64,000 nucleotides of DNA from Nitratireductor arenosus (GTDB lineage Bacteria; Pseudomonadota; Alphaproteobacteria; Rhizobiales; Rhizobiaceae): assembly GCF_009742725.1 (NCBI RefSeq), contig NZ_WPHG01000002.1, positions 930,001-994,000 of the forward strand, read 5' to 3'. Below are positions 46,436 to 56,244 of the stretch, piece after piece. Each line of letters opens with the position of its first letter. Positions within the stretch are counted from its first letter, which is position 1. The position numbers and the translations under genes were made by a program. Under the pieces are notes generated by a model. The model saw only the letters and a list, made by a program, of their open reading frames with translations, had not been told where the DNA came from and ran no database searches.

Positions 46436-48298
46436 TCAGCCGGCCGGCTGGCGCACCGCCTCGATTGCCTCCAGCGCCTTTTGCACCCGGCTGTCGCGGT
46501 CGTAGACGTCGGCATGATAGGCGACCTTGCCGTCCTGATCGGGCCAGGCGGTGAAATAGGCGACATAGACCGGGATCTTGCGGGTGATCTTTTCCGACGA
46601 ATGGCCGGCGCCGATCTTCGCCGCGACATAGTCGAGCGGCTTGTCGAGCACCGCGGCGGCCATGCCGCGCGGGTCGGCGAGGCGCACGCAGCCATGGCTG
46701 TAGGCGCGCGTATCGCGCTCAAACAGGCTCTTCGACGGCGTGTCGTGCATGTAGATGGCGTGCTTGTTGGGGAACAGGATCTTCAACTCGCCGAGCGCAT
46801 TGCCGGAGCCGGGGCGCTGGCGCACATTGAAGGGCACCTTGCCGCCATACCGGCCCCAATTGACCGCGGAGGAGGAGATGCGCCGGCCGCGCGCGTCGGT
46901 GACCTCGTAACCGGCGCGGTCGAGATAGCCCGGATCACGGTGCAGCTTCGGCAACATCTCGTTGACGATGATCGACTGCGGCACGCCCCAATAGGGATTG
47001 TAGTCGATCTGCTCGATCTGGTCGTAGAAGAAGTTGGTCTGGTTGGATTTCTTGCCCACGACCACGCGCATCGACAGCTTGTCGCTGCCGCCTTCGACAT
47101 AGGTCGCGGTAAAGGCGGGCTGGTTGATGAAGACGCGCGGACTGCCGAGATCGGAGGGATGCCAGCGCAGCCTTTCGAGCGCGTATTCGACCTTGGCGAT
47201 GCGGGCGGCCCTGGATTCGCCGGCAAAGGCGCCGACCGTGCGCGGACCGATCACACCGTCGCCTTTCAGGCCCTTGAACTCCTGCGCGGCCTTGACCAGC
47301 GACACCAGTTGCTCGTCGTAAAGCTCGCTGTCCTTGAAACTTTCCAGCAAAGCTGCGTGTTCGGTGCGAAACGCTTCGTCGGTCTCGCGCGCGAACAGGG
47401 CGAGCATTTTTGGGAATTCGGGACTGGATTTGCCCGGACGCAGCAGCAGCTTGGGGTCGACGACGATGTCGTTTTCAGCGCTCGCGCGCAGCGCCTCCAG
47501 TTCGACGCGCAATGCCGAAAAATGCTCGTTCTGCGGATGGCGCGACTCCAGATAGGCGCGTACGTCCTGGGTATGGGCGAGACGATCGAGAACCTTTACC
47601 AATTCGAGCGGCTTTTTCGGAAAGTCATGGTAGCCCGACAGAAGGTTGGGATCGACACGGCCGGACCAGGCGTCGCGGACATAACGCAGCACCCTGGCCG
47701 ACAGCGCCATCTCGAAACGGATCAGTTCGGTGTTGCGGGCCGCCATCTGGTCCATCGAAAAGCCGGGCGCCGGCATCGTCACCGTGTAATCGGCCGGCTC
47801 GAGCGCGAAATCGGCGGCCTCGCCCAACACCCGGACGGCCTCGGCCGCGCGCCCGTTGGCACTGAAGCCCGAGACCCAGATGAAGGCCCGCTTGTCGCCG
47901 TAATAGGCCGTCAGCGCCGCGGCCACGTCCTGGTAGTCGCGCAGGTCGAAATCCTCGAGCCCGCCAAGGGCCTCGCCGAAAAGGCCGCTATCCAGCGATG
48001 GTTCGAGGCTAGCCGGGCGCGGCGCTTTGAGCAATTCGGCAAACGATACCTTCACCAGCTTGTCGGGACGGTAGGTGTAATAGGACGGCGCCGAAATCTT
48101 GACCCGCTTGACCCGGGTTTTCGGTTGTTTCGGCTTCGGCGCCTGGGTGCGCACGTCGCGCTCGCGGCGCTCCTTGATGCCGCCGCCGAACAGCATCTGA
48201 AAAATGTTCTGCGCCTCGGCCGGCGCGGGCGCCATCATCATGGCGGCGGCCAGAAGACAGGCCGGATAGGCCAGCAATCGACGGTGGTTTTCGTGCAT
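46436..48298 (-). CDS. L,D-transpeptidase of the YcbB type
   Basis: The 620-residue periplasmic enzyme has a signal peptide ending AEAQ, an L,D-transpeptidase scaffold domain, a peptidoglycan-binding-like segment (FKGLKGDGVIGPRTVGAF) and a C-terminal YkuD domain with the active-site SHGCVRLADP. It forms 3-3 cross-links in peptidoglycan. An arginine/lysine/proline-rich linker follows the signal peptide. The start at 48298 yields a clean signal sequence; the frame to 48508 does not. A second, smaller L,D-transpeptidase lies at 50396. Confidence 0.9.
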   Translation of the reverse strand: MHENHRRLLAYPACLLAAAMMMAPAPAEAQNIFQMLFGGGIKERRERDVRTQAPKPKQPKTRVKRVKISAPSYYTYRPDKLVKVSFAELLKAPRPASLEPSLDSGLFGEALGGLEDFDLRDYQDVAAALTAYYGDKRAFIWVSGFSANGRAAEAVRVLGEAADFALEPADYTVTMPAPGFSMDQMAARNTELIRFEMALSARVLRYVRDAWSGRVDPNLLSGYHDFPKKPLELVKVLDRLAHTQDVRAYLESRHPQNEHFSALRVELEALRASAENDIVVDPKLLLRPGKSSPEFPKMLALFARETDEAFRTEHAALLESFKDSELYDEQLVSLVKAAQEFKGLKGDGVIGPRTVGAFAGESRAARIAKVEYALERLRWHPSDLGSPRVFINQPAFTATYVEGGSDKLSMRVVVGKKSNQTNFFYDQIEQIDYNPYWGVPQSIIVNEMLPKLHRDPGYLDRAGYEVTDARGRRISSSAVNWGRYGGKVPFNVRQRPGSGNALGELKILFPNKHAIYMHDTPSKSLFERDTRAYSHGCVRLADPRGMAAAVLDKPLDYVAAKIGAGHSSEKITRKIPVYVAYFTAWPDQDGKVAYHADVYDRDSRVQKALEAIEAVRQPAG

Positions 48299-48581
48299 AA
48301 CCCCTGCCCGTGGTCTCGTTGTCCAGTCTGGTTGCCCGTGTGTTCCGGCGCGCCGATTCACGATATGGCCGGTTGTCGGCGAGTGGAACCGTAGCGCCGG
48401 ATTATGGCAACAGCAAATGCCGGAGCCTTTGCCCGACGGCGATAAAATTTCTGTTATGTTTTTCGCACAGACGCCCGCCATCGGCACGCGCTCCCGTCGC
48501 AGCGGCAACGCTTCGCATGGACTTTTTCTGCCGCAGCGACAATAACCCGGCCACTATCCGCTCCCAGCCGAAGCGAGGAAC

Positions 48582-50207
48582 ATGCGCATGATCGACCCGG
48601 TGCTTGCCGATCTTTTTCCCCTTTCCGCCGACCAGACGCCCTATCGCAAGCTGACCGACGATCATGTCGGCATCGACAGTTTTCGCGGCCAGGAGATGTT
48701 GATTGTCGAGACGGAGGGATTGCGGCTTTTGTCGGAAGCCGCGTTCGCCGACATCAACCATCTGTTGCGGCCCGGCCACCTGAAACAGCTCGCCGCGATC
48801 CTGGAAGACCCGGAGGCGACCGACAATGACCGCTTCGTTGCCTACGATTTGCTGAAAAACGCCAATATCGCGGCCGGCGGCATCCTGCCGATGTGCCAGG
48901 ACACCGGCACCGCGATCATCATGGGCAAGAAGGGCCGCCGGGTGTGGACGGAAGGCGGCGACGCCGAGGCGCTGGGGCGCGGCGTGCTCGACGCCTACGA
49001 AAAGAAAAACCTGCGCTATTCGCAGCTCGCGCCGGTGTCGATGTTTCAGGAAAACAACACGAAAAACAATCTGCCGGCGCAGATCGACCTCTACCAGGAG
49101 GGCGGGGACGCTTATAAATTCCTGTTCGTGGCCAAGGGCGGCGGCTCGGCCAACAAGACCTTTCTCTACCAGGGCACGCCGTCGCTGCTCACCCATGACC
49201 GGCTGATCGAATTCTTGAAGGAAAAGATTCTGACCCTCGGCACGGCCGCCTGCCCGCCCTATCACCTGGCGATCGTGATCGGCGGCACCTCGGCGGAGAT
49301 GAACCTGAAAACCGTCAAGCTCGCCTCCACGCGCTATCTCGACGGCCTTCCGACGGCGGGCGGCGAGACCGGCCACGCCTTCCGCGACCTGGAGATGGAG
49401 GCCGAGGTGCACAGGCTCACCCAGCAGATGGGGGTCGGCGCCCAGTTCGGCGGCAAATATTTCTGCCACGACGTGCGCGTCATCCGCCTGCCGCGCCATG
49501 GTGCCTCGCTGCCGATCGGGCTCGGCGTGTCGTGCTCGGCCGACCGTCAGGCGCTCGGCAAGGTGACCCGCGAGGGCATTTTCCTGGAGGAGCTGGAAAC
49601 CAATCCGGCGCGCTACATGCCCGATGTCGACGAGGACAGGCTGACCGCGCACGTGGTCAGGATCGACCTCAATCGGCCGATGAACGAAATCCTGAAGGAA
49701 TTGTCGCAACAGCCTGTCAAGACACGGCTTTCGCTCAACGGACCGATCATCGTGGCCCGCGACATCGCCCACGCCAAGATCCGCGAGCGGCTGGAAAAGG
49801 GCGAGCCGATGCCCGACTATCTGAAGAACCATCCGGTCTATTATGCCGGCCCGGCCAAGACGCCGAAGGGCTACGCGTCGGGCTCGTTCGGGCCCACGAC
49901 CGCCGGGCGGATGGACAGTTTCGTCGACCAGTTCCAGTCCTTCGGCGGGTCGATGGTGATGCTGGCCAAGGGCAACCGCTCGCGCCAGGTGCGCGAGGCC
50001 TGCGCGGCCCATGGCGGGTTTTACCTCGGCTCGATCGGCGGGCCGGCGGCGCGCCTGGCCCAGGACTGCATCAAGAAGGTCGAGGTGGTCGAATATCCCG
50101 AACTCGGCATGGAGGCCGTCTGGCGCATCGAGGTCGAGGATTTCCCGGCCTTCGTTGTCATCGACGACAAGGGCAACGACTTCTTCAAGGAGCTCAATCT
50201 CGGCTGA
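48582..50207 (+). CDS. Fumarate hydratase class I (iron-sulfur)
   Basis: The 541-residue class I fumarase is related to E. coli FumA/FumB and interconverts fumarate and malate. Cluster-ligand cysteines are seen in [11 protein letters not shown] and [14 protein letters not shown], with a third in [16 protein letters not shown]; the beta-domain segment [29 protein letters not shown] follows. Starts at 48582 or 48588 are equivalent. The 283-base gap before it (48299-48581) holds its promoter and that of the L,D-transpeptidase and no gene. Confidence 0.94.
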   Translation: MRMIDPVLADLFPLSADQTPYRKLTDDHVGIDSFRGQEMLIVETEGLRLLSEAAFADINHLLRPGHLKQLAAILEDPEATDNDRFVAYDLLKNANIAAGGILPMCQDTGTAIIMGKKGRRVWTEGGDAEALGRGVLDAYEKKNLRYSQLAPVSMFQENNTKNNLPAQIDLYQEGGDAYKFLFVAKGGGSANKTFLYQGTPSLLTHDRLIEFLKEKILTLGTAACPPYHLAIVIGGTSAEMNLKTVKLASTRYLDGLPTAGGETGHAFRDLEMEAEVHRLTQQMGVGAQFGGKYFCHDVRVIRLPRHGASLPIGLGVSCSADRQALGKVTREGIFLEELETNPARYMPDVDEDRLTAHVVRIDLNRPMNEILKELSQQPVKTRLSLNGPIIVARDIAHAKIRERLEKGEPMPDYLKNHPVYYAGPAKTPKGYASGSFGPTTAGRMDSFVDQFQSFGGSMVMLAKGNRSRQVREACAAHGGFYLGSIGGPAARLAQDCIKKVEVVEYPELGMEAVWRIEVEDFPAFVVIDDKGNDFFKELNLG

Positions 50208-50395
50208 AGGCGGGCGCCGCAACGATTTACTTACCGGCCGCCGCCATAGTGACGTCGGGATGCGGGCGCATCGGCGCGCCGCGCGTCCTCTTCCGTCGTC
50301 GCTTGACCTTTCGGGCCGCCATTCCATGATGCGGCGCTAGGACCGGGCCGGCGCGACGGACGCGTAAAGTTCAGACTTTCATCAGGATGGGTGAC

Positions 50396-51016
50396 ATGGG
50401 CAAAATCGGGCTTGGGATCAAGGCGGCGCTGGCCGCGGCTTTCATGATGGCGGCGCCGGGCTCGCCGCTGGTCAACACGGCTGCGGCCGAAAGCCTGTTC
50501 GCGCGCATCATTCGCGGCGGCCAGCCGCGGGTCGAACACGGCACCAGGAATTCCGACAAATCGCCGATCCCGCGCGAGACGGTGCGTTATGACGGGCCGC
50601 ACGGCAAGGGCACGATCATCGTCAACACCTCCGAGCGGCGGCTCTACTACACGCTCGGCAATGGCCGGGCACTGAAATACGCCGTCGGCGTCGGCCGCGA
50701 GGGCTTTACATGGGCGGGCACCGACCGCGTCTCGCGCAAGGCCGAATGGCCTGGCTGGACGCCGCCGCCGCAGATGATCCGGCGCGAGGCGCGCAAGGGC
50801 CGCAAGCTGCCGGCCTATATGCCCGGCGGCCCCAACAACCCGCTCGGCGCCCGTGCGATCTATATCGGCTCGACGCTCTACCGCATCCACGGCACCAACC
50901 AGCCGTGGACGATCGGCCAGGCGATGTCGTCGGGTTGCATCCGCATGGCCAATGACGATGTCGAGCATCTCTACGACCAGGTCGGGGTCGGCGCCAAGGT
51001 CGTGGTGGTGCGCTAA
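50396..51016 (+). CDS. L,D-transpeptidase (ErfK/YbiS/YkuD family)
   Basis: The protein is about 206 residues with a signal peptide ending AAAES. The YkuD domain carries IHGTNQPWTIGQAMSSGCIRMAN with the catalytic Cys. Before it is the substrate strand IIVNTSERRLYY. Such enzymes make 3-3 cross-links or attach outer membrane proteins to peptidoglycan in Hyphomicrobiales. ATG at 50396 follows GGGTGAC; 50387 is possible. A rhodanese gene follows 25 bases later. Confidence 0.9.
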   Translation: MGKIGLGIKAALAAAFMMAAPGSPLVNTAAAESLFARIIRGGQPRVEHGTRNSDKSPIPRETVRYDGPHGKGTIIVNTSERRLYYTLGNGRALKYAVGVGREGFTWAGTDRVSRKAEWPGWTPPPQMIRREARKGRKLPAYMPGGPNNPLGARAIYIGSTLYRIHGTNQPWTIGQAMSSGCIRMANDDVEHLYDQVGVGAKVVVVR

Positions 51017-51041
51017 GCAGCGCCGGCAACGGGAGGATGTG

Positions 51042-51437
51042 ATGAAAAAAGGCTACAAGGCGCTTCTGGACGAGGCCAACGCGGTGGTCGAGGCGCTGAC
51101 GCCGGCCGAGGCGGCGCCGCTTCTGGGCCGCGACGACGTCGCCTTCATCGACATTCGCGACCCGCGCGAACTGGAACGCGCCGGGCGCATTTCAGGCGCG
51201 CATCACTGCCCGCGCGGCATGCTGGAATTCTGGATCGATCCCGACAGCCCCTACCACAAGGCGCTGTTTTCCTCCGGCAAGCATCTCGTGTTCTTCTGCG
51301 CCGGCGGCTGGCGCTCCGCGCTCGCGGCCAAGACCGCCCAGGAAATGGGGCTGGACAGGGTCAGCCATGTCGCCGGTGGTTTCACCGCGTGGAAGGAAGC
51401 CGGCCTGCCGCACGAGCCCGGCACGCCGAAGGGCTGA
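51042..51437 (+). CDS. Rhodanese-like domain protein
   Basis: The 131-residue single-domain rhodanese has the active-site loop FFCAGGWRSALAA with the sulfur-carrying Cys, and VAFIDIRDPRELERAGRISGAHHCPRGM. It may transfer sulfane sulfur; the substrate is unknown. The start at 51042 follows GGGAGG. No signal peptide is visible. Confidence 0.88.
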   Translation: MKKGYKALLDEANAVVEALTPAEAAPLLGRDDVAFIDIRDPRELERAGRISGAHHCPRGMLEFWIDPDSPYHKALFSSGKHLVFFCAGGWRSALAAKTAQEMGLDRVSHVAGGFTAWKEAGLPHEPGTPKG

Positions 51438-51596
51438 TGCCGGGCGCCTGCCGTCCATGCGCGCGAGCCTGTGGGGCGGTTGTGGATTGGAGCGGCGTGC
51501 GGGGCAAATCGTTCAATTCCGGCGGCATCGCCGCACGCTCCCGGCCAGACCACGAAATCCCGGCGGTCAAACGAAGCCAGTTAAAGATAAACGGCC

Positions 51597-52325
51597 CTAA
51601 AATGGAAAGTCGGGCAATTTGCGGAAGGCCGTTTTCAGCGCGTCCGACCAGCCTTCGGAGATCGTCCGGTAATAGGGATCGTCGGCATTGACGCGGACCT
51701 GCTTGCCGGGGGTAAAACTATCGCGCTCGTAAAACTGCATGTCGAGCGGCAATCCGACCGAAAGGTTGGATTTCACCGTGGAATCGAACGAAACCAGCAG
51801 CAGCTTGGCGGCTTCGGCGAAACTCATCCCCGGATCGAAGGCGCGCACCAGGATCGGCTTGCCGTATTTGATCTCGCCGATCTGGAAAAACGGCGTGTCG
51901 GCGCCGGCCTCGACGAAATTGCCCTCGGGATAGATCATGAACAGGCGCGGCTCGGTGCCCCGGATCTGGCCGCCGAGGATGAAGGAGGCGCCGAACGCGT
52001 CCTGGCTCTGGCCGGCGGGTACGGAGCCGGCGATGACCTCCTTCAGGAGATCGCCGACCACGCGCGCGGTCTGGTACATGGACGGCGTTTCCAACAGCGA
52101 GGGCGAGCGGTCGTGCGACGCCTTGGCGCGTTCGTCGAGCAGGCTGACGACGGCCTGGGTGGTCGCCAGATTGCCGGCGGCAAGCAGAACGATCACCCGC
52201 TCGCCCGGCTTCGTCCACGAAAACATTTTCCGAAAGGTCGAAATGCTGTCGACACCGGCATTGGTGCGCGTGTCGGACATGAAGGCCAGCCCGCGATCCA
52301 TGCTGAGCGCGACGCAATAGGTCAT
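51597..52325 (-). CDS. Anbu / proteasome-type protease
   Basis: The 242-residue Ntn-hydrolase starts MTYCVALSM, which places Thr2 as the nucleophile after removal of Met1, as in bacterial Anbu (ancestral beta subunit). SDTRTNAGVDSISTFRKMF is the family signature, with a lysine at the S33-like position. It forms a self-compartmented ring peptidase. It is the last gene of the ATP-grasp, alpha-E, transglutaminase operon, its usual company. A much longer frame to 53375 is an overlap artefact with the transglutaminase gene. Confidence 0.9.
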   Translation of the reverse strand: MTYCVALSMDRGLAFMSDTRTNAGVDSISTFRKMFSWTKPGERVIVLLAAGNLATTQAVVSLLDERAKASHDRSPSLLETPSMYQTARVVGDLLKEVIAGSVPAGQSQDAFGASFILGGQIRGTEPRLFMIYPEGNFVEAGADTPFFQIGEIKYGKPILVRAFDPGMSFAEAAKLLLVSFDSTVKSNLSVGLPLDMQFYERDSFTPGKQVRVNADDPYYRTISEGWSDALKTAFRKLPDFPF

Positions 52326-52360
52326 CGAAAGAATCCGCCTGAAAACTCGGTTCGCGCAGA

Positions 52361-53155
52361 TTACTGCTCGACAGTGACGCGAACTGCAAGCAGTTCTTCG
52401 CCGCTGCCATGCCGGATGCCGGAGACCGGGCAGGCGTCGCGATAGTCGAGGCCGGTCGCCACGCGCACGTAGCGCGCGTCTGGCGAGACGCGGTTTGCCG
52501 GGTCGAACCCCACCCAGCCCAGGCTGTCGACATGGACCTCGGCCCAGGCGTGGCTCGCCGCCTGCTGGTCGGTGCCGTCCATATGCAGATAGCCGCTCAC
52601 ATAACGGGCCGGAAAGCCGGTGCGGCGCGCCGCCGATACGAAGATATGCGCGTGGTCCTGGCATACCCCGGTGCCGCGCTTGATCGCCTCTTCGGCCGGC
52701 GTTTCGGCGTCGGTGGTCCCGGTCTGGTAGGCGACGGTGTCGGCGATCGCCGCCATCAGCGCGTGCAGGCGCTCCAGATCGGAGGCCTCGCCCATCTGCT
52801 CGACGAGGCGCGCCACGCCGGGTCCGGCCTTCGTCAGCGCCGTTTCGCGGCGAAACAGCCACAGCGGCGCAAAACCGCGATGTTCGCCGACCACGCCGGC
52901 CGCGTCGCTGGTCTCGACCTCGCCGCGCGCTTCCACGGTGATGGCATGCCGGCCGCCCTCGGCGCTGATCAGCACGGTTTCGTTGGCGAACTGGTCGCGG
53001 AAGCGCACCTCCTCGCGCGCACCGTCGATCGACAGCTCCCAGCCGTGCACGGTCTGAACCGTATCCTGCTTGGGGATCAGTCGCAGGCGCTGCAGCGCGT
53101 AGCCCACCGGCGCATCGTAGCTGTATTCGGTGTGGTGGCTGATTTTCAGGCGCAT
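52361..53155 (-). CDS. Transglutaminase-like cysteine peptidase of the Anbu operon
   Basis: The 264-residue protein has an N-terminal beta domain (MRLKISHHTEYSYDAPVG) and a transglutaminase core with Cys in GTGVCQDHAHIFV, His in SHAWAEVHV and Asp in GWVGFDPANR. It is a cytoplasmic member of the family fused or adjacent to alpha-E and ATP-grasp proteins in many bacteria. It likely cleaves or forms amide bonds of the peptide made by the ATP-grasp ligase. The start at 53155 is 17 bases after the alpha-E stop. Confidence 0.9.
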   Translation of the reverse strand: MRLKISHHTEYSYDAPVGYALQRLRLIPKQDTVQTVHGWELSIDGAREEVRFRDQFANETVLISAEGGRHAITVEARGEVETSDAAGVVGEHRGFAPLWLFRRETALTKAGPGVARLVEQMGEASDLERLHALMAAIADTVAYQTGTTDAETPAEEAIKRGTGVCQDHAHIFVSAARRTGFPARYVSGYLHMDGTDQQAASHAWAEVHVDSLGWVGFDPANRVSPDARYVRVATGLDYRDACPVSGIRHGSGEELLAVRVTVEQ

Positions 53156-53172
53156 TCGTCCAGTCCCGCTGT

Positions 53173-54114
53173 TCAGTAGAACCGGTAGTCGCGGGCGATC
53201 TCGTTGCCCAGCCGGTTGTTCTCGACGATGAAGTCGGACAGGAATTCGTGCAATCCGATGTCGAAGATGCGCTCGATCGTGTTGCCCTTGATCTTGCCGA
53301 GCGTGGTCTCGACAATGTCGTGGCAGCCGTGGCGCGGGCCGTATTCGGCCGCCAGAAAATTGAGGCTCTCGGCAATGTTGCGGTAGCAGAAGGCCAGCGA
53401 TCGCGGCATGCGGTTGTTGAGGATCAGGAAATCGGCGATATTGGTTGGCTTGTAGTCGCCCTCGTAGACCCAGCCATAGGAGCGATGGGCGGCAACCGAG
53501 CGCAGGATCGATTCCCACTGGTAATTGTCGAGCGTCGAGCCGACCCAGGACAGCGACGGCAACAGCACGTAATATTTCACATCGATGATGCGGGCGGTGT
53601 TGTCGGCGCGCTCCACGAAGGTGCCGAGCTGGGCGAAGTCAAAAATCTCGTTGCGCAGCATGGTGCCGTAAAACGCGCCGCGGATCAGCGCCGTCTCGCG
53701 CTTGATGGCGCCAAGCACCTTGGGCAACTCGCGCCCGTCGACCGGCCGGGCCAGCATGCGTTTCATCGCCATCCAGGCCTCGTTGAGGCTTTCCCAGGTC
53801 TCGCGCGTCAGCGCGGTGCGCACCATGCGGCCATTGTTGCGCGCCGTCTCGATCGAGGCCATCACGCTCGACGGATTGGTCAGATCGCGCAGCAGGAATT
53901 CCGACACGGTCTCAACGGTGGCTTCGTCGTGGCGGGTCTGGAAATCCGCCTGCAGGCCGGCGCTGACGATCACCGAGGCCCATTCCTCGGCCGGCGTGGT
54001 GGTGCGCGTCAGCGACAGGCGCAGGCCGGCATCGACGAGCCGGGCCATGTTTTCGGCCCGCTCGATATAGCGGTTCATCCAGTAGAGCCCGTTGGCGGTT
54101 CTACCGAGCAGCAT
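53173..54114 (-). CDS. Alpha-E domain protein (DUF403)
   Basis: The 313-residue all-alpha protein matches the Alpha-E family: MLLGRTANGLYWMNRYIERAENMARLVDAG, FVERADNTARIIDVKYYVLLPS and LILNNRMPRSLAFCYRNI. Its function is unknown, but it regularly accompanies the circularly permuted ATP-grasp ligase and transglutaminase. It lies 17 bases after the ATP-grasp gene. Confidence 0.9.
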   Translation of the reverse strand: MLLGRTANGLYWMNRYIERAENMARLVDAGLRLSLTRTTTPAEEWASVIVSAGLQADFQTRHDEATVETVSEFLLRDLTNPSSVMASIETARNNGRMVRTALTRETWESLNEAWMAMKRMLARPVDGRELPKVLGAIKRETALIRGAFYGTMLRNEIFDFAQLGTFVERADNTARIIDVKYYVLLPSLSWVGSTLDNYQWESILRSVAAHRSYGWVYEGDYKPTNIADFLILNNRMPRSLAFCYRNIAESLNFLAAEYGPRHGCHDIVETTLGKIKGNTIERIFDIGLHEFLSDFIVENNRLGNEIARDYRFY

Positions 54115-54131
54115 GGCAGCCCTTTCGCGCC

Positions 54132-55547
54132 TCAGTCATCGAGCACCCAGGTGTCCTTGGTGCCGCCGCCCTGAGAGGAATTGACGACCAGCGAGCCCTC
54201 CTTCAGCGCCACCCGCGTCAGCCCGCCGGGCACGATCTGGATCTTGTCGGAGACCAGCACGAACGGGCGCAGATCGACATGGCGCGGCGCGAGACCGGCC
54301 CCGCTCAGGACCGGGCAGGTCGACAGCGACAGGGTCGGCTGGGCGATATAGTTGCCCGGCCGCGCCGCAAGCTTTTCGGCGAACGCCTCGCGCTCCCTTT
54401 TCGAAGCCGCCGGCCCGACCAGCATGCCGTAACCGCCGGAGCCGTGCACCTCCTTGACGACCAGTTCGTCAAGATGCTCCAGCACATAGGCGAGGCTGTC
54501 CTTTTCCGCGCAGCGCCAGGTCGGAATGTTGCCCAAAAGCGGCTTGCGGCCGGTGTAGAACTCGATGATCTCGGGCATGTAGGAATAAATCGCCTTGTCG
54601 TCGGCGATCCCCGTGCCCGGTGCGTTGGCGATGGTGATGTTGCCGGCGCGGTAGACGTCCATGATGCCGGCCACGCCGAGCGCGGAATCGGGCCTGAAGG
54701 TCATCGGATCGAGGAAGGCGTCGTCGACGCGGCGGTAAAGCACGTCGATTTCCTTGTAACCCTCGGTGGTGCGCATGGCCACCCGACCGTCGACGACCCT
54801 GAGATCGGAGCCCTCTACCAGTTCGACCCCCATCTGGTCGGCCAGGAAGGCATGCTCGAAATAGGCCGAATTGTAGATGCCGGGCGTCAGCACCGCTACG
54901 CGCGGCGTGTCCTTGCGGCAGCCCTCGGGCCGGACCCGCGACAAGGATTGGCGCAGCAATTGCGGATAGTTTTCCACCGGCCGCACGCTGATCGACTGGA
55001 ACAGCTCGGGAAAGAGCTGCATCATCGTCTCGCGGTTTTCCAGCATGTAGGACACGCCCGACGGCGTGCGCGCATTGTCCTCCAGCACGAAGAATTCGTT
55101 CTCGCCCGTCCTGACGATATCGACGCCGATAATATGGGTGTAGACGCCGGCCGGCGGGCGCACGCCGATCATTTCGGGTTGGAAAGCCTCGTTGTTGGCG
55201 ATCAGCTCCTTCGGCACCCGGCCGGCGCGCAGGATCTCCTGGCGGTGGTAGATGTCGTCGAGGAAGGCATTCAGCGCCATCACGCGCTGCTCGATGCCCT
55301 GGGTCAGGCGGCGCCATTCGGCGCCTGAAATGATGCGCGGGACGATGTCGAACGGGATCAGCCGCTCGGCCGCCTCGGCCTCGCCGTAGACGGCGAAGGT
55401 GATGCCGGTTTTTCGAAAAACCTGTTCGGCGTCACTCGCCTTTTCCGCCAGACGCGCCGCGTCCTGCGCTTTCAGCCAGTCATTGTAGCTCGCGTAAGGC
55501 CCGCGGACCGTGGTGCCGTCGGGCCGCATTTCATCGAATGCAACCAC
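54132..55547 (-). CDS. Circularly permuted ATP-grasp peptide ligase-like protein
   Basis: About 471 residues of the CP_ATPgrasp family (DUF404/407). Conserved segments are GIEQRVMALNAFLDDIYH, FQPEMIGVRPPAG, VLEDNARTPSGVSYMLENR, IDVLYRRVDDAFLDP, NAPGTGIADDKAIYSYMP and LVVKEVHGSGGYGMLVG, the last being the lysine-glycine ATP loop. It is predicted to make peptide bonds. GTG at 55547 is preferred as the start; ATGs at 55577 and 55529 also exist. It is the first gene of the Anbu operon. Confidence 0.88.
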   Translation of the reverse strand: MVAFDEMRPDGTTVRGPYASYNDWLKAQDAARLAEKASDAEQVFRKTGITFAVYGEAEAAERLIPFDIVPRIISGAEWRRLTQGIEQRVMALNAFLDDIYHRQEILRAGRVPKELIANNEAFQPEMIGVRPPAGVYTHIIGVDIVRTGENEFFVLEDNARTPSGVSYMLENRETMMQLFPELFQSISVRPVENYPQLLRQSLSRVRPEGCRKDTPRVAVLTPGIYNSAYFEHAFLADQMGVELVEGSDLRVVDGRVAMRTTEGYKEIDVLYRRVDDAFLDPMTFRPDSALGVAGIMDVYRAGNITIANAPGTGIADDKAIYSYMPEIIEFYTGRKPLLGNIPTWRCAEKDSLAYVLEHLDELVVKEVHGSGGYGMLVGPAASKREREAFAEKLAARPGNYIAQPTLSLSTCPVLSGAGLAPRHVDLRPFVLVSDKIQIVPGGLTRVALKEGSLVVNSSQGGGTKDTWVLDD

Positions 55548-55812
55548 GCAACAATTCCCCTGTGGCATCCATAACAAAGGGTTCGCCGGACGAAATCAAG
55601 CGCAGGGAGACAAAAAAGCTTTCTCGTCATTTGAGGCACAAGCGGGCGTCGATCTTTTCCGCTAACCGAGGCGTTCTGGTCGTGCGCGCGGCACGGATTG
55701 GCCGTCGGCGAGATGAAACCGGCAGCTTCTCTTCGTCGTATATGCTTTTGATGATCAAGACGGCCGTTCGGTCCGGCAAGGCCACCGGACGGCCCAAGCC
55801 CGGAGCGGAACA

Positions 55813-56232
55813 ATGGCCCACTATCGTGCAATCGCCCTCACTTTGGCCCTTCTGGGTGCGGCACCCGTCCTTGCCGGCGAGGCTGAAATTCAGGCCGCCC
55901 AGTCGACCATCGACAAGCAGTTGCAGGCATTCCAGGCGGATGACGGCGCGGCCGCCTACAGCCACGCCGCCCCGACCATCAAAAAGCTCTACCCGACGGT
56001 CGACGCTTTCATGACGATGGTCGAACGCGGCTACATGCCCGTCCGGCAGCCGCGGAGTTATGCTTTCGGCGCCGCGAAGGAACTCAACCAGTCCACGATC
56101 TTGCAGCAGGTGCATGTGGTCGGTCCCGACGGGCGCAACTATGTCGCCGTCTACACGCTCGAACTGCAGGAAGACGGCGTGTTCCGCATTACCGGCTGCA
56201 GCCTGCGGGCCTCGAATGCGCTCAGCACCTGA
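55813..56232 (+). CDS. DUF4864 family secreted protein
   Basis: The 139-residue protein has a signal peptide ending VLAGEA (about 22 residues). The mature part shows IDKQLQAFQADDGAAAYSHAAPTIKKLY and VYTLELQEDGVFRITGCSLR, the DUF4864 pattern, an NTF2-like fold without known function. It converges with the DUF2177 gene, the stops being 12 bases apart. Confidence 0.75.
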   Translation: MAHYRAIALTLALLGAAPVLAGEAEIQAAQSTIDKQLQAFQADDGAAAYSHAAPTIKKLYPTVDAFMTMVERGYMPVRQPRSYAFGAAKELNQSTILQQVHVVGPDGRNYVAVYTLELQEDGVFRITGCSLRASNALST

Positions 56233-56244
56233 CGGCGGAGCCGG

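Noticed and set aside
48402-50327. 641-codon open frame on the minus strand
   Set aside because: It is antisense to the class I fumarase, which carries iron-sulfur and catalytic motifs.
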